Assembly (NCBI GenBank): GCA_945871945.1
Contig: CAMBXY010000104.1
Span: 1 to 5,542 of the forward strand
Direction: 5' to 3'
Length of the DNA: 5,542 nucleotides
DNA from: Bordetella parapertussis
GTDB lineage: Bacteria > Pseudomonadota > Gammaproteobacteria > Burkholderiales > Burkholderiaceae_C
The notes under the pieces were generated by a model that was not told the origin of the DNA, searched no databases, and saw only the letters and a list, made by a program, of their open reading frames with translations. Positions 1-5,542 of the stretch are shown one piece after another; position 1 is the first letter of the stretch, and the number at the start of each line of letters is the position of its first letter. Made by a program: the position numbers and the translations under genes.

Positions 1-1
1 T

Positions 2-112
2 CACCCCGATGAGTTTGGCCAGACTTGCGCTTTTTTGTGCAGCCAGCATGCGGGCTTTATTACCGGTCAAAATATTTTGATCGACGGCGGTGCGTTTCCT
101 GGCACCCACTGA
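2..112 (+). CDS. SDR-family NAD(P)-dependent oxidoreductase, C-terminal 36 residues only
   Basis: Only the last 36 codons are present; the gene begins outside the window and ends in TGA at 110-112. The reading frame contains FLCSQHAGFITGQNILIDGG followed by AFPGTH. The FITGQ-x-x-x-x-DGG block is the conserved C-terminal segment of classical short-chain dehydrogenases/reductases (FabG-like), where it lies after the substrate-binding loop and contributes to subunit packing. The Rossmann cofactor site and the catalytic Tyr-Lys are not in the window, so neither substrate nor cofactor preference can be named. The gene converges on the histidine kinase gene with only 8 bp between the two stop codons. 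Family assignment is firm; the exact reaction is unknown. Confidence 0.87.
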   Translation, partial: HPDEFGQTCAFLCSQHAGFITGQNILIDGGAFPGTH

Positions 113-120
113 GGCAATGT

Positions 121-1977
121 TCAATCGCTGAAACTGTCGTGCTGCGCTAGCTTGGAGACCACATGCAGATGCAGTGTGGTTTGCAGTTCCTGCGCTTGAA
201 CCGGTTTGGGAATAAACGCATTGACCCCCACAGCGGCGGCTTTGTCACGCGCCTCGCTGTAGACGTCTGCGCTCAAAACAATCACGGGTATGTTTGATTT
301 TTCACTGGGCAGTGCACGTATGTGGCTGGTCGCTGTCAAGCCATCCATCACCGGCATATGTATGTCCATGAGCACCACGTCATAGTCCTGCGTTTGCAAA
401 GCTTGCAAGGCCAATGCGCCGTTGTCGCAAAAAGTAGCCGTGTGGCCCATGCGTTGCAATAAGACCTCTAGAAATTTTTGATTAACGGGATGGTCTTCGG
501 CCACCAGTATGCGCAGGCTGATGTGTTTGACTTGCGTGGTGGCGTCTTCTGTCGGTGGGCTGATCACTGCTGGGACAGCTGGCGTGTGTGGCACCAAGGG
601 CAGCTTCACACGAAATGTCGAACCCTGATCCGGTTGGCTTTCAACCAGAATGTCGCCACGGAGCAAGCGTGCCAGTCCCAATGAAATTTCCAAGCCCAGA
701 CCCGCACCTGAGGATTGGCGCGATAAACCAGAATCGACTTGGTAGAAGCGTTGAAACAATTTGCTCAGCGACTCCTCGTGGATGCCGATACCGGTGTCAA
801 TCACTGCAAACTCAAAAAACTGCTGGCCTGTGGCGTCGCTGCTTTGTTGAAATTGCAAACCGACCTGGCCTTTCTCGGTGAACTTGATGGCGTTGTTCAG
901 TAGGTTGAGCAAGATCTGGCGCAAGCGAGTGCCATCGGATTTCACCCAAAACGCTTGGGCTGGTATGTCGAGGAGGGTGAAGTTGAGGTTCTTTTGCAAC
1001 GCCAAGGGCAGCATGATGGCGTGCACATCCATCATGAGCGTGCGTAAATCCACTGCTTCGGTTTGTATGCTTATCTTGCCCGACTCTAGGGCGGACGTAT
1101 CCAAAATATCGTTGAGCAGTTTCAGGAAATGCTCTGCGGAATTGTTCACCGTGTGAATTAAGTCGGCTTGTGGTGGGCTCAGCGGCGTGCTTGCCAGCAC
1201 ACTCAAAATACCCATGATGCCATTGAAGGGCGTGCGCAACTCGTGACTCATATTGGCCAAGAACAGGCTTTTGCCACGGCTGGCAGCTTCTGCATCTTGC
1301 TGCGCTTGACGCAATTGCTCGTTCAAAGTGGTGAGTGCAGCATTTTCCTTTTGCTGCGACCGATGACGCGATAACAGGCCAATAGCTGTCACCATTAAAA
1401 AGACCAACAGAACCAAGGTCAGCCAAGTGATTTGCCGGTTTTGCGCCAACAAGTCGGCGTATTGTTGCTCCATCACAATCGAGGCCATCAAGTCTGCCGA
1501 GGTGCCTAAGGAATGGGCTTGCGCAGTGAAAGCTGCCATGTCTTGAGAGAGTTGGCGCAATTCTTTGGAACCGCTGTCGGAAGTATTGAGCGCTTGCTGC
1601 GCCCTTTGCACAAACTCATGGATCTTTTCAACGCTTTCGATGTTGTCAAGATCTTTGAATATAAAAGCCATGCCGGGTGACTCGCGAACAATGTCTACTT
1701 TGCTCGCGAGCATGTCCAGACGCAGCAGCACATCGTCCTTTGGCACAGGGGTGGTTTTGTACAAATACAACTCCAGCGCATGCTGGAAACGCAAAAATTC
1801 GCGGTCAAGCAAAAAAGCCGGTGCAGCCTGTGAGTCGACCCTCAGCTGGCTTTGTTCGACCAGGGCTTGCCTTTGAATCAGCTGAAATGTCAAAAGCAAG
1901 GCCGTAGCCAAAGCAATCAATGCGGTCGCTACAAACAGCCGAATGCTGTAGGACCCTGTGCCCAGGTGCATCCACAT
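121..1977 (-). CDS. Hybrid sensor histidine kinase with C-terminal receiver domain
   Basis: A 618-residue inner-membrane sensor kinase that would autophosphorylate on His and pass phosphate to its own receiver. Order, numbered from the ATG at 1977: transmembrane helix about 11-34; periplasmic, mostly helical, cysteine-free region about 35-183; second transmembrane helix about 184-203; short coiled coil about 208-235; HisKA with H-box FLANMSHELRTP, phospho-acceptor His245; HATPase_c with N-box NLLNNAIKFT (Asn362), G1 DTGIGI (394-399) and G2 GAGLGL (424-429); receiver about 488-605 with acidic pair Glu494/Asp495, phospho-Asp538 (VVLMDIHMPVMDG), Ser569 and Lys591. All catalytic motifs look intact. 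There is no HPt, PAS or HAMP domain. The frame stays open upstream to an ATG at 2067, but that would overlap the upstream gene by about 80 bp, so 1977 is preferred (10-bp gap); ATG 1971 is also possible. Neither has a clear Shine-Dalgarno. It is probably co-transcribed with the upstream secreted protein. No partner regulator is visible. Confidence 0.93.
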   Translation of the reverse strand: MWMHLGTGSYSIRLFVATALIALATALLLTFQLIQRQALVEQSQLRVDSQAAPAFLLDREFLRFQHALELYLYKTTPVPKDDVLLRLDMLASKVDIVRESPGMAFIFKDLDNIESVEKIHEFVQRAQQALNTSDSGSKELRQLSQDMAAFTAQAHSLGTSADLMASIVMEQQYADLLAQNRQITWLTLVLLVFLMVTAIGLLSRHRSQQKENAALTTLNEQLRQAQQDAEAASRGKSLFLANMSHELRTPFNGIMGILSVLASTPLSPPQADLIHTVNNSAEHFLKLLNDILDTSALESGKISIQTEAVDLRTLMMDVHAIMLPLALQKNLNFTLLDIPAQAFWVKSDGTRLRQILLNLLNNAIKFTEKGQVGLQFQQSSDATGQQFFEFAVIDTGIGIHEESLSKLFQRFYQVDSGLSRQSSGAGLGLEISLGLARLLRGDILVESQPDQGSTFRVKLPLVPHTPAVPAVISPPTEDATTQVKHISLRILVAEDHPVNQKFLEVLLQRMGHTATFCDNGALALQALQTQDYDVVLMDIHMPVMDGLTATSHIRALPSEKSNIPVIVLSADVYSEARDKAAAVGVNAFIPKPVQAQELQTTLHLHVVSKLAQHDSFSD

Positions 1978-1987
1978 GGGGGCTTGT

Positions 1988-2509
1988 TTATTCAACAACG
2001 AGTGCTTTGAGTTGCCAAACCGATCGCTGGTAATACACCACAGCTTGCAACTCCTTTTTGCTGTCATAGGGGTAGACGATGAACAGCGGGCCCTTGTTTT
2101 TCGCGGTCAGTTGCACGCCATTGATGGAGTGCGCCAAGATGGCATCGAAATTCATCACGTCGCTGAAAGGTATTTTGGATTTGTAGTCGTCCAGCGCCAC
2201 AGCGTCCAACATTTTCCCTTTCAGCTGAGCGTTAGCGAGCACATCGCGCACCAAGGGGCCGGTGAAAGTGACAGGTTCTTTGAACCAAGGGGTGTGGGTG
2301 GTGAAGGTCTTTTGGGGCAATTTTTTCAAGCTGGCCAAATCCCACTCTGCCACCAAGCGCTGCGGGTTTGACCGGTCGGCGGTTTTTAAAAAAACCTTCA
2401 ATATTTTGTCTTCAGGCGCGGGCGGCTTGGTCTGGGCCAGCAGCCCCAGCGGCATGATCGACAAGGGCAGCACGCAGCACAACTTCAAAGTGATTCTTCT
2501 GGGGAGCAT
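1988..2509 (-). CDS. Secreted molybdopterin-oxidoreductase-fold protein (COG3915 type)
   Basis: A 173-residue protein with a Sec-type signal peptide (basic MLPRR, hydrophobic core, likely cleavage after Ala25 in GLLAQT), so the mature form should be periplasmic. The rest resembles the small stand-alone oxidoreductase molybdopterin-binding domain (SUOX/YedY-like). Family blocks seen are a LxxLPQxTFTTxTPW stretch at 61-75, a LxDYK segment at 105-110, a DAILAHSINGVQL stretch at 122-134, KGPLFIVYPYD at 139-149, and the C-terminal RSVWQLKALVVE at 162-173. The only cysteines are Cys11 and Cys12, inside the signal peptide, so the mature protein lacks the cysteine that ligates molybdenum in sulfite oxidase-type enzymes. 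It is probably not a classical catalytic Mo enzyme. It sits 10 bp upstream of the hybrid kinase gene on the same strand, which suggests a role as its periplasmic accessory or ligand-binding protein (inference). The start fits the signal peptide, but there is no Shine-Dalgarno; the leader is A/T only just before the ATG. Confidence 0.83.
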   Translation of the reverse strand: MLPRRITLKLCCVLPLSIMPLGLLAQTKPPAPEDKILKVFLKTADRSNPQRLVAEWDLASLKKLPQKTFTTHTPWFKEPVTFTGPLVRDVLANAQLKGKMLDAVALDDYKSKIPFSDVMNFDAILAHSINGVQLTAKNKGPLFIVYPYDSKKELQAVVYYQRSVWQLKALVVE

Positions 2510-2535
2510 ATTTTTTTAAACAAAAAATGAATTAA

Positions 2536-2563
2536 ATTGAATTAAAAAAATATGATATGTCAA
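2536..2563 (-). promoter_or_regulatory. Candidate sigma-70 promoter of the secreted protein/kinase pair
   Basis: On the minus strand a perfect TTGACA -35 box (2563-2558) is followed after 16 bp by TTCAAT (2541-2536), which matches four of six TATAAT positions. A start site near 2529 would leave a leader of about 20 nt before the ATG at 2509. The surrounding A/T-rich DNA could act as an UP element. In such A/T-rich sequence a weak -10 match is easy to find by chance, but a consensus -35 box with both its Gs and Cs placed correctly is less so. Confidence 0.5.
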
Positions 2564-2596
2564 TTAATATGATGAAAGTTATATCAACAATATTAT

Positions 2597-2630
2597 TTTT
2601 TTAATAAGTATTAAATTTAATATTAAAAAA
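2597..2630. repeat. A/T-only inverted repeat, 10-bp arms with 14-bp spacer
   Basis: TTTTTTAATA at 2597-2606 is the exact reverse complement of TATTAAAAAA at 2621-2630. The central palindrome TATTAAATTTAATA (2609-2622) overlaps the right arm, so two alternative folds compete. It lies 34-67 bp upstream of the candidate -35 box and 52-85 bp downstream of the transporter stop. It could be a regulator or nucleoid-protein site. It is not a standard terminator because there is no G+C stem. In DNA this A/T-rich a repeat of this length can arise by chance. Confidence 0.35.
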
Positions 2631-2681
2631 TTACAATTACATATATAAATAGTACTTAAGTATATAAATTAATACCAACAC

Positions 2682-3617
2682 CTATAACGTTTTTTTCGAC
2701 GACACCACAATGCCGCCAGCAATCAGCACAAATGCTGCTGCGTGGTAAGGGTGGGGTGCATCCCCCAACAGCACGGTGGACATGACGGCGGCAAACAAGG
2801 GTGTGAGATTGGCAAAAAAGCCGGCAATATTGGGCCCCACTCTTTGGATACCTAAGCCCCAACTGCGGTAGGCCAAGATCGCCGGCCCCAGCGCCACGTA
2901 AAGCAGTGCGGCGTAAAGCGGCCAGCCCCAGTCAATATGGGGGTTGTCGCTCAATTGCCATTCCAAGGCGGTGCAAATGCCGCACCAAAGTACACCAAAG
3001 ACCATCTGCGCCATTAAAAAATACACCCAGTTGCCACGAATCTCGGGCGGGTCTTTGGGTTGCGACAGCAACCAACTGTACAAAGCCCAACACAGCACTG
3101 CGATCAACACATACACGTCGCCAATCACTAACTCGACTTGCAGCAAGGTTTGCCAGTCGCCACGCCCCAGCACGCACATCACACCTGCGATGGACATGGC
3201 CGCACCCAGCATTTGACGGCGGGTGATGCGTTGTTTGAACCATAAAGCCCCCATGGCCAGCATGAAAACCGGCACGCTAGAAGCCACCAAGGTGACATTG
3301 ATGGGGGTGGAGGTGTGCAGCGCCAAATACTGGAAGCTGTTGTAGCAACCCACCCCCAAGAGACCGAGTACGGCATAGCGTCGCCAGTGAGGCCACATCA
3401 CGCTGCTGGGCAAAAGCAATCGCCAACCCCAAGGCAAGAGCAGCAGCATGGCTAATAGCCAGCGAAAAAAATTCAAGGTGATGGGCGGCACCATTTCGGC
3501 CACCACGCTGCCTAAAATCGAGTTGCCCGCCCAGACCAAGGGCGGCAGCAGCAGCAAACCGATAGTGGCAGGGGTTAAAAGTGGGGCGGGGGCAGAGGCG
3601 GGAGTGTTGTCTGACAT
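2682..3617 (-). CDS. EamA/DMT-superfamily transporter (RhaT/YdcZ-like permease)
   Basis: A 311-residue inner-membrane protein with ten predicted helices (about 17-37, 47-63, 79-100, 106-126, 135-151, 163-184, 195-217, 229-250, 260-283, 288-306). They form the two five-helix EamA repeats typical of drug/metabolite transporters, which usually run to about 290-310 residues. Family marks include the PPLVWAGNSILG opening, the first-repeat segment TPINVTLVASSVPVFMLAMG (104-123), and the second-repeat counterpart VGPNIAGFFANLTPLFAAV (260-278). It ends in a short basic tail, SSKKTL. Members export amino acids, purines or other small metabolites by proton exchange; the substrate cannot be read from sequence. 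The ATG at 3617 gives a sensible 15-residue cytoplasmic tail before helix 1, although no strong Shine-Dalgarno precedes it. The gene is divergent from qor across an 84-bp spacer and its 3' end runs into the A+T-rich tract, with no G+C-rich terminator hairpin seen. Confidence 0.92.
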   Translation of the reverse strand: MSDNTPASAPAPLLTPATIGLLLLPPLVWAGNSILGSVVAEMVPPITLNFFRWLLAMLLLLPWGWRLLLPSSVMWPHWRRYAVLGLLGVGCYNSFQYLALHTSTPINVTLVASSVPVFMLAMGALWFKQRITRRQMLGAAMSIAGVMCVLGRGDWQTLLQVELVIGDVYVLIAVLCWALYSWLLSQPKDPPEIRGNWVYFLMAQMVFGVLWCGICTALEWQLSDNPHIDWGWPLYAALLYVALGPAILAYRSWGLGIQRVGPNIAGFFANLTPLFAAVMSTVLLGDAPHPYHAAAFVLIAGGIVVSSKKTL

Positions 3618-3701
3618 GCGGGTGACACTCTAACCTAGGGTTTGTCAAATTCGTGGGAGGATATGGTTTTTCTTTTCGTATCTGCCCTACAGGAGTCAAG
3701 C
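3618..3701. promoter_or_regulatory. Divergent promoter region between transporter gene and qor
   Basis: This 84-bp spacer separates two divergent start codons, so it should contain both promoters unless they lie inside the genes. A TTGTCA (3642-3647) on the plus strand and a TTGACA (3648-3643) on the minus strand overlap almost completely and are possible -35 boxes, but neither has a good -10 at 16-18 bp. The core elements are therefore not resolved, and the entry rests on gene geometry. Confidence 0.4.
3691..3695 (+). promoter_or_regulatory. Shine-Dalgarno site that fixes the qor start
   Basis: AGGAG lies 6 nt upstream of the ATG at 3702, ideal spacing. It decides between that ATG and in-frame upstream candidates: a TTG at 3642, and an ATG at 3663 whose GGGAGG is only 2 nt away. 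The 3702 start also gives a protein of the usual family length. Confidence 0.85.
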
Positions 3702-4685
3702 ATGAGCAAAGCTATTCATTTCAACAAACCCGGTGGCCCTGAAGAACTGCACCTTGTCGATGTGACGGTCGGTGAACCCGGTGCGGGCGAAATCCGTATC
3801 CGCCACAAGGCCGTGGGCTTGAACTTCATCGATGTTTATCACCGCACCGGTTTGTACCCCCTAGAGATGCCGCATGGCTTGGGCATGGAGGCTTCTGGGG
3901 TGGTCGAGGCCGTGGGCGCGGGCGTGACGCATTTGCAAGCCGGCGACCGCGCTGCCTATGCCAGTGCGCCTCCAGGAAGCTATTGCGAAGCGCGTGTGAT
4001 GCCGGCCAAAAACGTCTGCAAACTGCCCGACAACATCGACTTCGATACCGGTGCGGCCATGATGCTCAAGGGCTTGACGGTGCAGTATTTGCTCAAGCGC
4101 ACCTTGCCTCAAGGCGGTTTGCAAGCCGGTGACTTGATTTTGTTCCACGCCGCCGCCGGTGGTGTGGGCTTGATTGCTTGCCAATGGGCCAAAGCGCTGG
4201 GTTACCAACTGATTGGCACGGCCGGCAGCGACGAAAAATGCGCCTTGGCCAAAGCCAATGGTGCAGCCCACGTCATCAATTACGCCAAAGAAGATTTTGA
4301 AGCCCGCGTGAAAGACATCACCGGTGGCAAAGGTGTGAAAGTGGTCTACGACTCGGTGGGCAAAGACACTTGGGACAAGTCGCTCAACTGCCTGTCGCCG
4401 TTTGGCTTGATGGCCAGTTTTGGCAATGCCTCGGGGCCGGTTGCGCCTTTTGCGCCTGGCACCTTGGGTGCCAAAGGCTCTGTTTATGTGACGCGCCAAA
4501 CCTTGTTCACCCACATCGCCACCCGCGAGGTCAATCAACACATGGCCGAAGATTTGTTCGAGGTGGTGGGCAATGGCCGGGTGAAGATACACATCGACCA
4601 GCGTTACCCCTTGGCTGAGGTGGCACAAGCGCACCGCGATTTGGAAGCCCGCAAAACCACTGGTTGCACGATTTTGACGGTTTGA
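3702..4685 (+). CDS. qor: NADPH:quinone oxidoreductase (zinc-independent MDR family)
   Basis: A 327-residue cytosolic enzyme, the same length as E. coli QorA and alike throughout. The family reduces quinones or other electrophilic carbonyls using NADPH. An N-terminal GroES-like domain (about 1-125) contains GLNFIDVYHRTGLYP (39-53) and the GxE segment LGMEASGVVEAVG (60-72). The Rossmann domain (about 126-260) has the nucleotide-binding HAAAGGVGLIACQWAKALG (149-167), in which AAAGGVG replaces the usual GxGxxG. It continues with ITGGKGVKVVYDSVGKDTW (206-224) and GLMASFGNASG (235-245). The C-terminal end (YPLAEVAQAHRDLEARKTTG, 302-321) closes the catalytic domain. The cysteine set for structural or catalytic zinc in alcohol dehydrogenases is absent, as expected for this branch. 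The gene is monocistronic by layout: divergent from the transporter gene and convergent with lspA, 39 bp between stops. A link to oxidative or quinone stress is family knowledge, not visible here. Confidence 0.95.
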   Translation: MSKAIHFNKPGGPEELHLVDVTVGEPGAGEIRIRHKAVGLNFIDVYHRTGLYPLEMPHGLGMEASGVVEAVGAGVTHLQAGDRAAYASAPPGSYCEARVMPAKNVCKLPDNIDFDTGAAMMLKGLTVQYLLKRTLPQGGLQAGDLILFHAAAGGVGLIACQWAKALGYQLIGTAGSDEKCALAKANGAAHVINYAKEDFEARVKDITGGKGVKVVYDSVGKDTWDKSLNCLSPFGLMASFGNASGPVAPFAPGTLGAKGSVYVTRQTLFTHIATREVNQHMAEDLFEVVGNGRVKIHIDQRYPLAEVAQAHRDLEARKTTGCTILTV

Positions 4686-4724
4686 TTGCCCATCAGGGCC
4701 CTGCGCTTAAGCCGCTAGCTTTAG

Positions 4725-5234
4725 CTACTTGCTGCGCCTGACCCTGAGCAACTCATCCAAGATCAGGCAAACCGCACCTACGCTGATGGCGCTGTCAGCC
4801 ACATTAAACGCAGGGAAATGCCCTTGGTAAAACAACGGCGCCAGAAAGTCCCAGTGAAAGTCAAGGAAGTCGATCACATGGCCGTAGGCCAAGCGGTCTA
4901 TCACATTGCCAACCGCGCCACCCAAAACCAGTGCCAGCGCAAAGCAAAACAGTTTTTGCGTGGGGTGGCTGCGCAGCATCCACAGAATAAATCCGGTCGC
5001 CACCACGCCAATGCCCGTGAACAACCAGCGCTGCCAGCCCGAAGCGCTAGAGAGCATGGAAAACGCCGCGCCGCTGTTGTGCACCCGCACCAGATTGAAA
5101 TACGCTGTGATGGGCTGGCTGTCGCCCCAAGCAAAGCTGTCCACAATCAGCAATTTGGTGATTTGATCGGCCAGCAGCACCACCAAGGCAATGCCCAGCC
5201 ACAGCAACATAGACGGGGATGAATTTTTTGCCAT
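4725..5234 (-). CDS. lspA: Lipoprotein signal peptidase (signal peptidase II)
   Basis: A 169-residue inner-membrane aspartyl protease that removes the signal peptide from prolipoproteins after Lgt has attached diacylglycerol to the lipobox cysteine. Four transmembrane segments are visible (about 10-28, 67-87, 94-113, 146-163). Conserved blocks are DQITKLLI (23-30), [14 protein letters not shown] (46-59), [11 protein letters not shown] (105-115), VIDFLDFHW (120-128) and [10 protein letters not shown] (141-150). By family comparison, Asp122 in VIDF and Asp147 in VADSA should be the catalytic pair; both are present, as are Asn110 and Asn144. Length is normal for the family. The start at 5234 is 3 nt after the ileS stop, so translation is probably coupled and transcription shared with ileS. 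No coaBC, fkpB or ispH follows; the next gene is convergent qor. Confidence 0.97.
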   Translation of the reverse strand: MAKNSSPSMLLWLGIALVVLLADQITKLLIVDSFAWGDSQPITAYFNLVRVHNSGAAFSMLSSASGWQRWLFTGIGVVATGFILWMLRSHPTQKLFCFALALVLGGAVGNVIDRLAYGHVIDFLDFHWDFLAPLFYQGHFPAFNVADSAISVGAVCLILDELLRVRRSK

Positions 5235-5237
5235 GAA

Positions 5238-5542
5238 CTAAGCCACCAGGCGAGTCTCGCCAGCGCCAAACACATTGCTGGTGCAACGCCCACACAAGGC
5301 GGCATGCGCGGCATCATGCCCGACATCGGCTCGGTAATGCCAGCAGCGTTCGCACTTGGGGTTGGTGGAGGCCGTCACTTGTATGCCCAAGGCGTCGCCC
5401 GCATGCAAACGCAGCGCAGAAATGATGAACACAAAGCGCACATCCTCGCCCAAGCTTTGCAGCAAGACCAAGTCAGATGCAGGCAGGGTCAGGTCGACTT
5501 CAGCTTGCAAAGATGAGCCCACCAAGCCTTGGCTGCGCACCA
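5238..5542 (-). CDS. ileS: Isoleucyl-tRNA synthetase, C-terminal end (partial)
   Basis: Only the last 100 or so codons are present; the gene enters from the right edge and ends in TAG at 5240-5238. This part is the C-terminal zinc-binding region of bacterial IleS. CERC and, seventeen residues after it, CGRC form the four-cysteine site in the segment PKCERCWHYRADVGHDAA, then ALCGRCTSNV. Upstream, VGSSLQAEVDL and DVRFVFIISAL match the anticodon-binding tail of the E. coli-type enzyme. IleS charges tRNA-Ile in the cytosol and edits misactivated valine, but the catalytic and editing domains lie outside the window. The 3-bp gap to lspA reproduces the ileS-lspA pairing widespread in proteobacteria. 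The visible part is intact, with no sign of a frameshift. Confidence 0.96.
   Translation of the reverse strand, partial: VRSQGLVGSSLQAEVDLTLPASDLVLLQSLGEDVRFVFIISALRLHAGDALGIQVTASTNPKCERCWHYRADVGHDAAHAALCGRCTSNVFGAGETRLVA

Larger units (their letters stand above)
2510..2681. other. Extremely A+T-rich intergenic tract
   Basis: This gene-free 172-bp spacer between the transporter stop and the secreted-protein start has 21 G or C by hand count, about 12% G+C, against flanking genes that look like 50-60%. It contains A and T homopolymer runs of up to seven. It holds an 8-bp direct repeat GAATTAAA (2529-2536 and 2539-2546) and perfect palindromes TATTAAATTTAATA (2609-2622) and TACTTAAGTA (2653-2662). 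It must contain the promoter of the downstream pair and the 3' untranslated end of the transporter gene. No credible ORF or RNA gene is seen in it. Such composition favours DNA curvature, promoter UP-element activity and binding by H-NS-family proteins; those roles are inferred. Confidence 0.85.

Noticed and set aside
812..1426. Open frame of 204 codons on the minus strand inside the kinase gene.
   Set aside because: It is in another frame of the same strand as the kinase HisKA/HATPase region. Its composition is that of an out-of-frame translation, and the kinase motifs in the main frame are intact.
1958..2371. Plus-strand open frame of 137 codons across the kinase/secreted-protein junction.
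   Set aside because: It is antisense to two well-supported genes and has no domain resemblance or start signals.
2597..2630. The A/T inverted repeat as an intrinsic terminator for the transporter gene.
   Set aside because: The stem is A/T only, and on the minus strand the T-run precedes rather than follows the hairpin. It is kept only as a low-confidence repeat.
2510..2681. Insertion-sequence remnant, attachment site or replication origin in the A+T-rich tract.
   Set aside because: No terminal inverted repeats with flanking target duplications, no tRNA gene end, no DnaA-box cluster and no transposase fragment could be seen.
3861..4634. Long open frame of 257 codons antisense to qor.
   Set aside because: It is a shadow of the qor coding frame in G+C-rich DNA. 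It has no recognisable domain and no ribosome-binding site, while qor itself is an unmistakable full-length gene.
4686..4724. Possible bidirectional terminator between qor and lspA: CAGGGCCCTG palindrome (4694-4703), GCTTAAGC palindrome (4705-4712), and a 4-bp GCCC/GGGC stem with ATCA loop (4688-4699).
   Set aside because: The palindromes have no loop, the looped stem is only 4 bp, and neither strand has a following U-tract. None meets the pattern of an intrinsic terminator.
1..5542. CRISPR arrays, tRNA or rRNA genes, toxin-antitoxin pairs, or phage genes.
   Set aside because: No regularly spaced repeats, cloverleaf or rRNA-like sequence, small paired ORFs or phage-type proteins were found on either strand.

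Overview
The window looks like ordinary chromosome from a betaproteobacterium, most likely Burkholderiales and probably a Comamonadaceae member of the Limnohabitans/Rhodoferax type. This rests on codon choice, a G+C content that looks like the mid-50s percent by eye, the ileS-lspA order, and the style of the SDR, Qor and hybrid kinase proteins. The taxonomic call is an inference from protein style, not from a marker gene.

Layout from left to right. The 3' end of an SDR-family oxidoreductase (+) stops at 112. Eight bases later, in convergent orientation, lies the end of a two-gene minus-strand unit. Its upstream gene (2509 to 1988) encodes a small secreted protein with a sulfite-oxidase/YedY-like molybdopterin-binding fold (COG3915 type). 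Its downstream gene (1977 to 121) encodes a membrane-bound hybrid histidine kinase with a C-terminal receiver domain. Upstream of this pair is a 172-bp spacer of extreme A+T content (21 G/C by hand count). It carries a recognisable TTGACA-type promoter for the pair and also holds the 3' end of the preceding minus-strand gene, a ten-helix EamA/DMT transporter (3617 to 2682).

The transporter gene is divergent from qor (3702 to 4685, +), a zinc-independent NADPH:quinone oxidoreductase of exactly the E. coli QorA length. qor is convergent with the minus-strand pair ileS (3' end only) and lspA. Those two genes are separated by 3 bp and form the conserved ileS-lspA housekeeping operon.

Functionally, lspA and ileS are housekeeping, and qor, the transporter and the SDR are general metabolism or transport. 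The most interesting unit is the periplasmic molybdopterin-fold protein plus hybrid kinase. The secreted protein has no cysteine in its mature part, so it cannot hold molybdenum in the way sulfite oxidase does. I infer that it may act as a ligand-binding or accessory subunit for the kinase's roughly 150-residue periplasmic helical domain. No obviously new defence system, mobile element, RNA gene or CRISPR array is visible.
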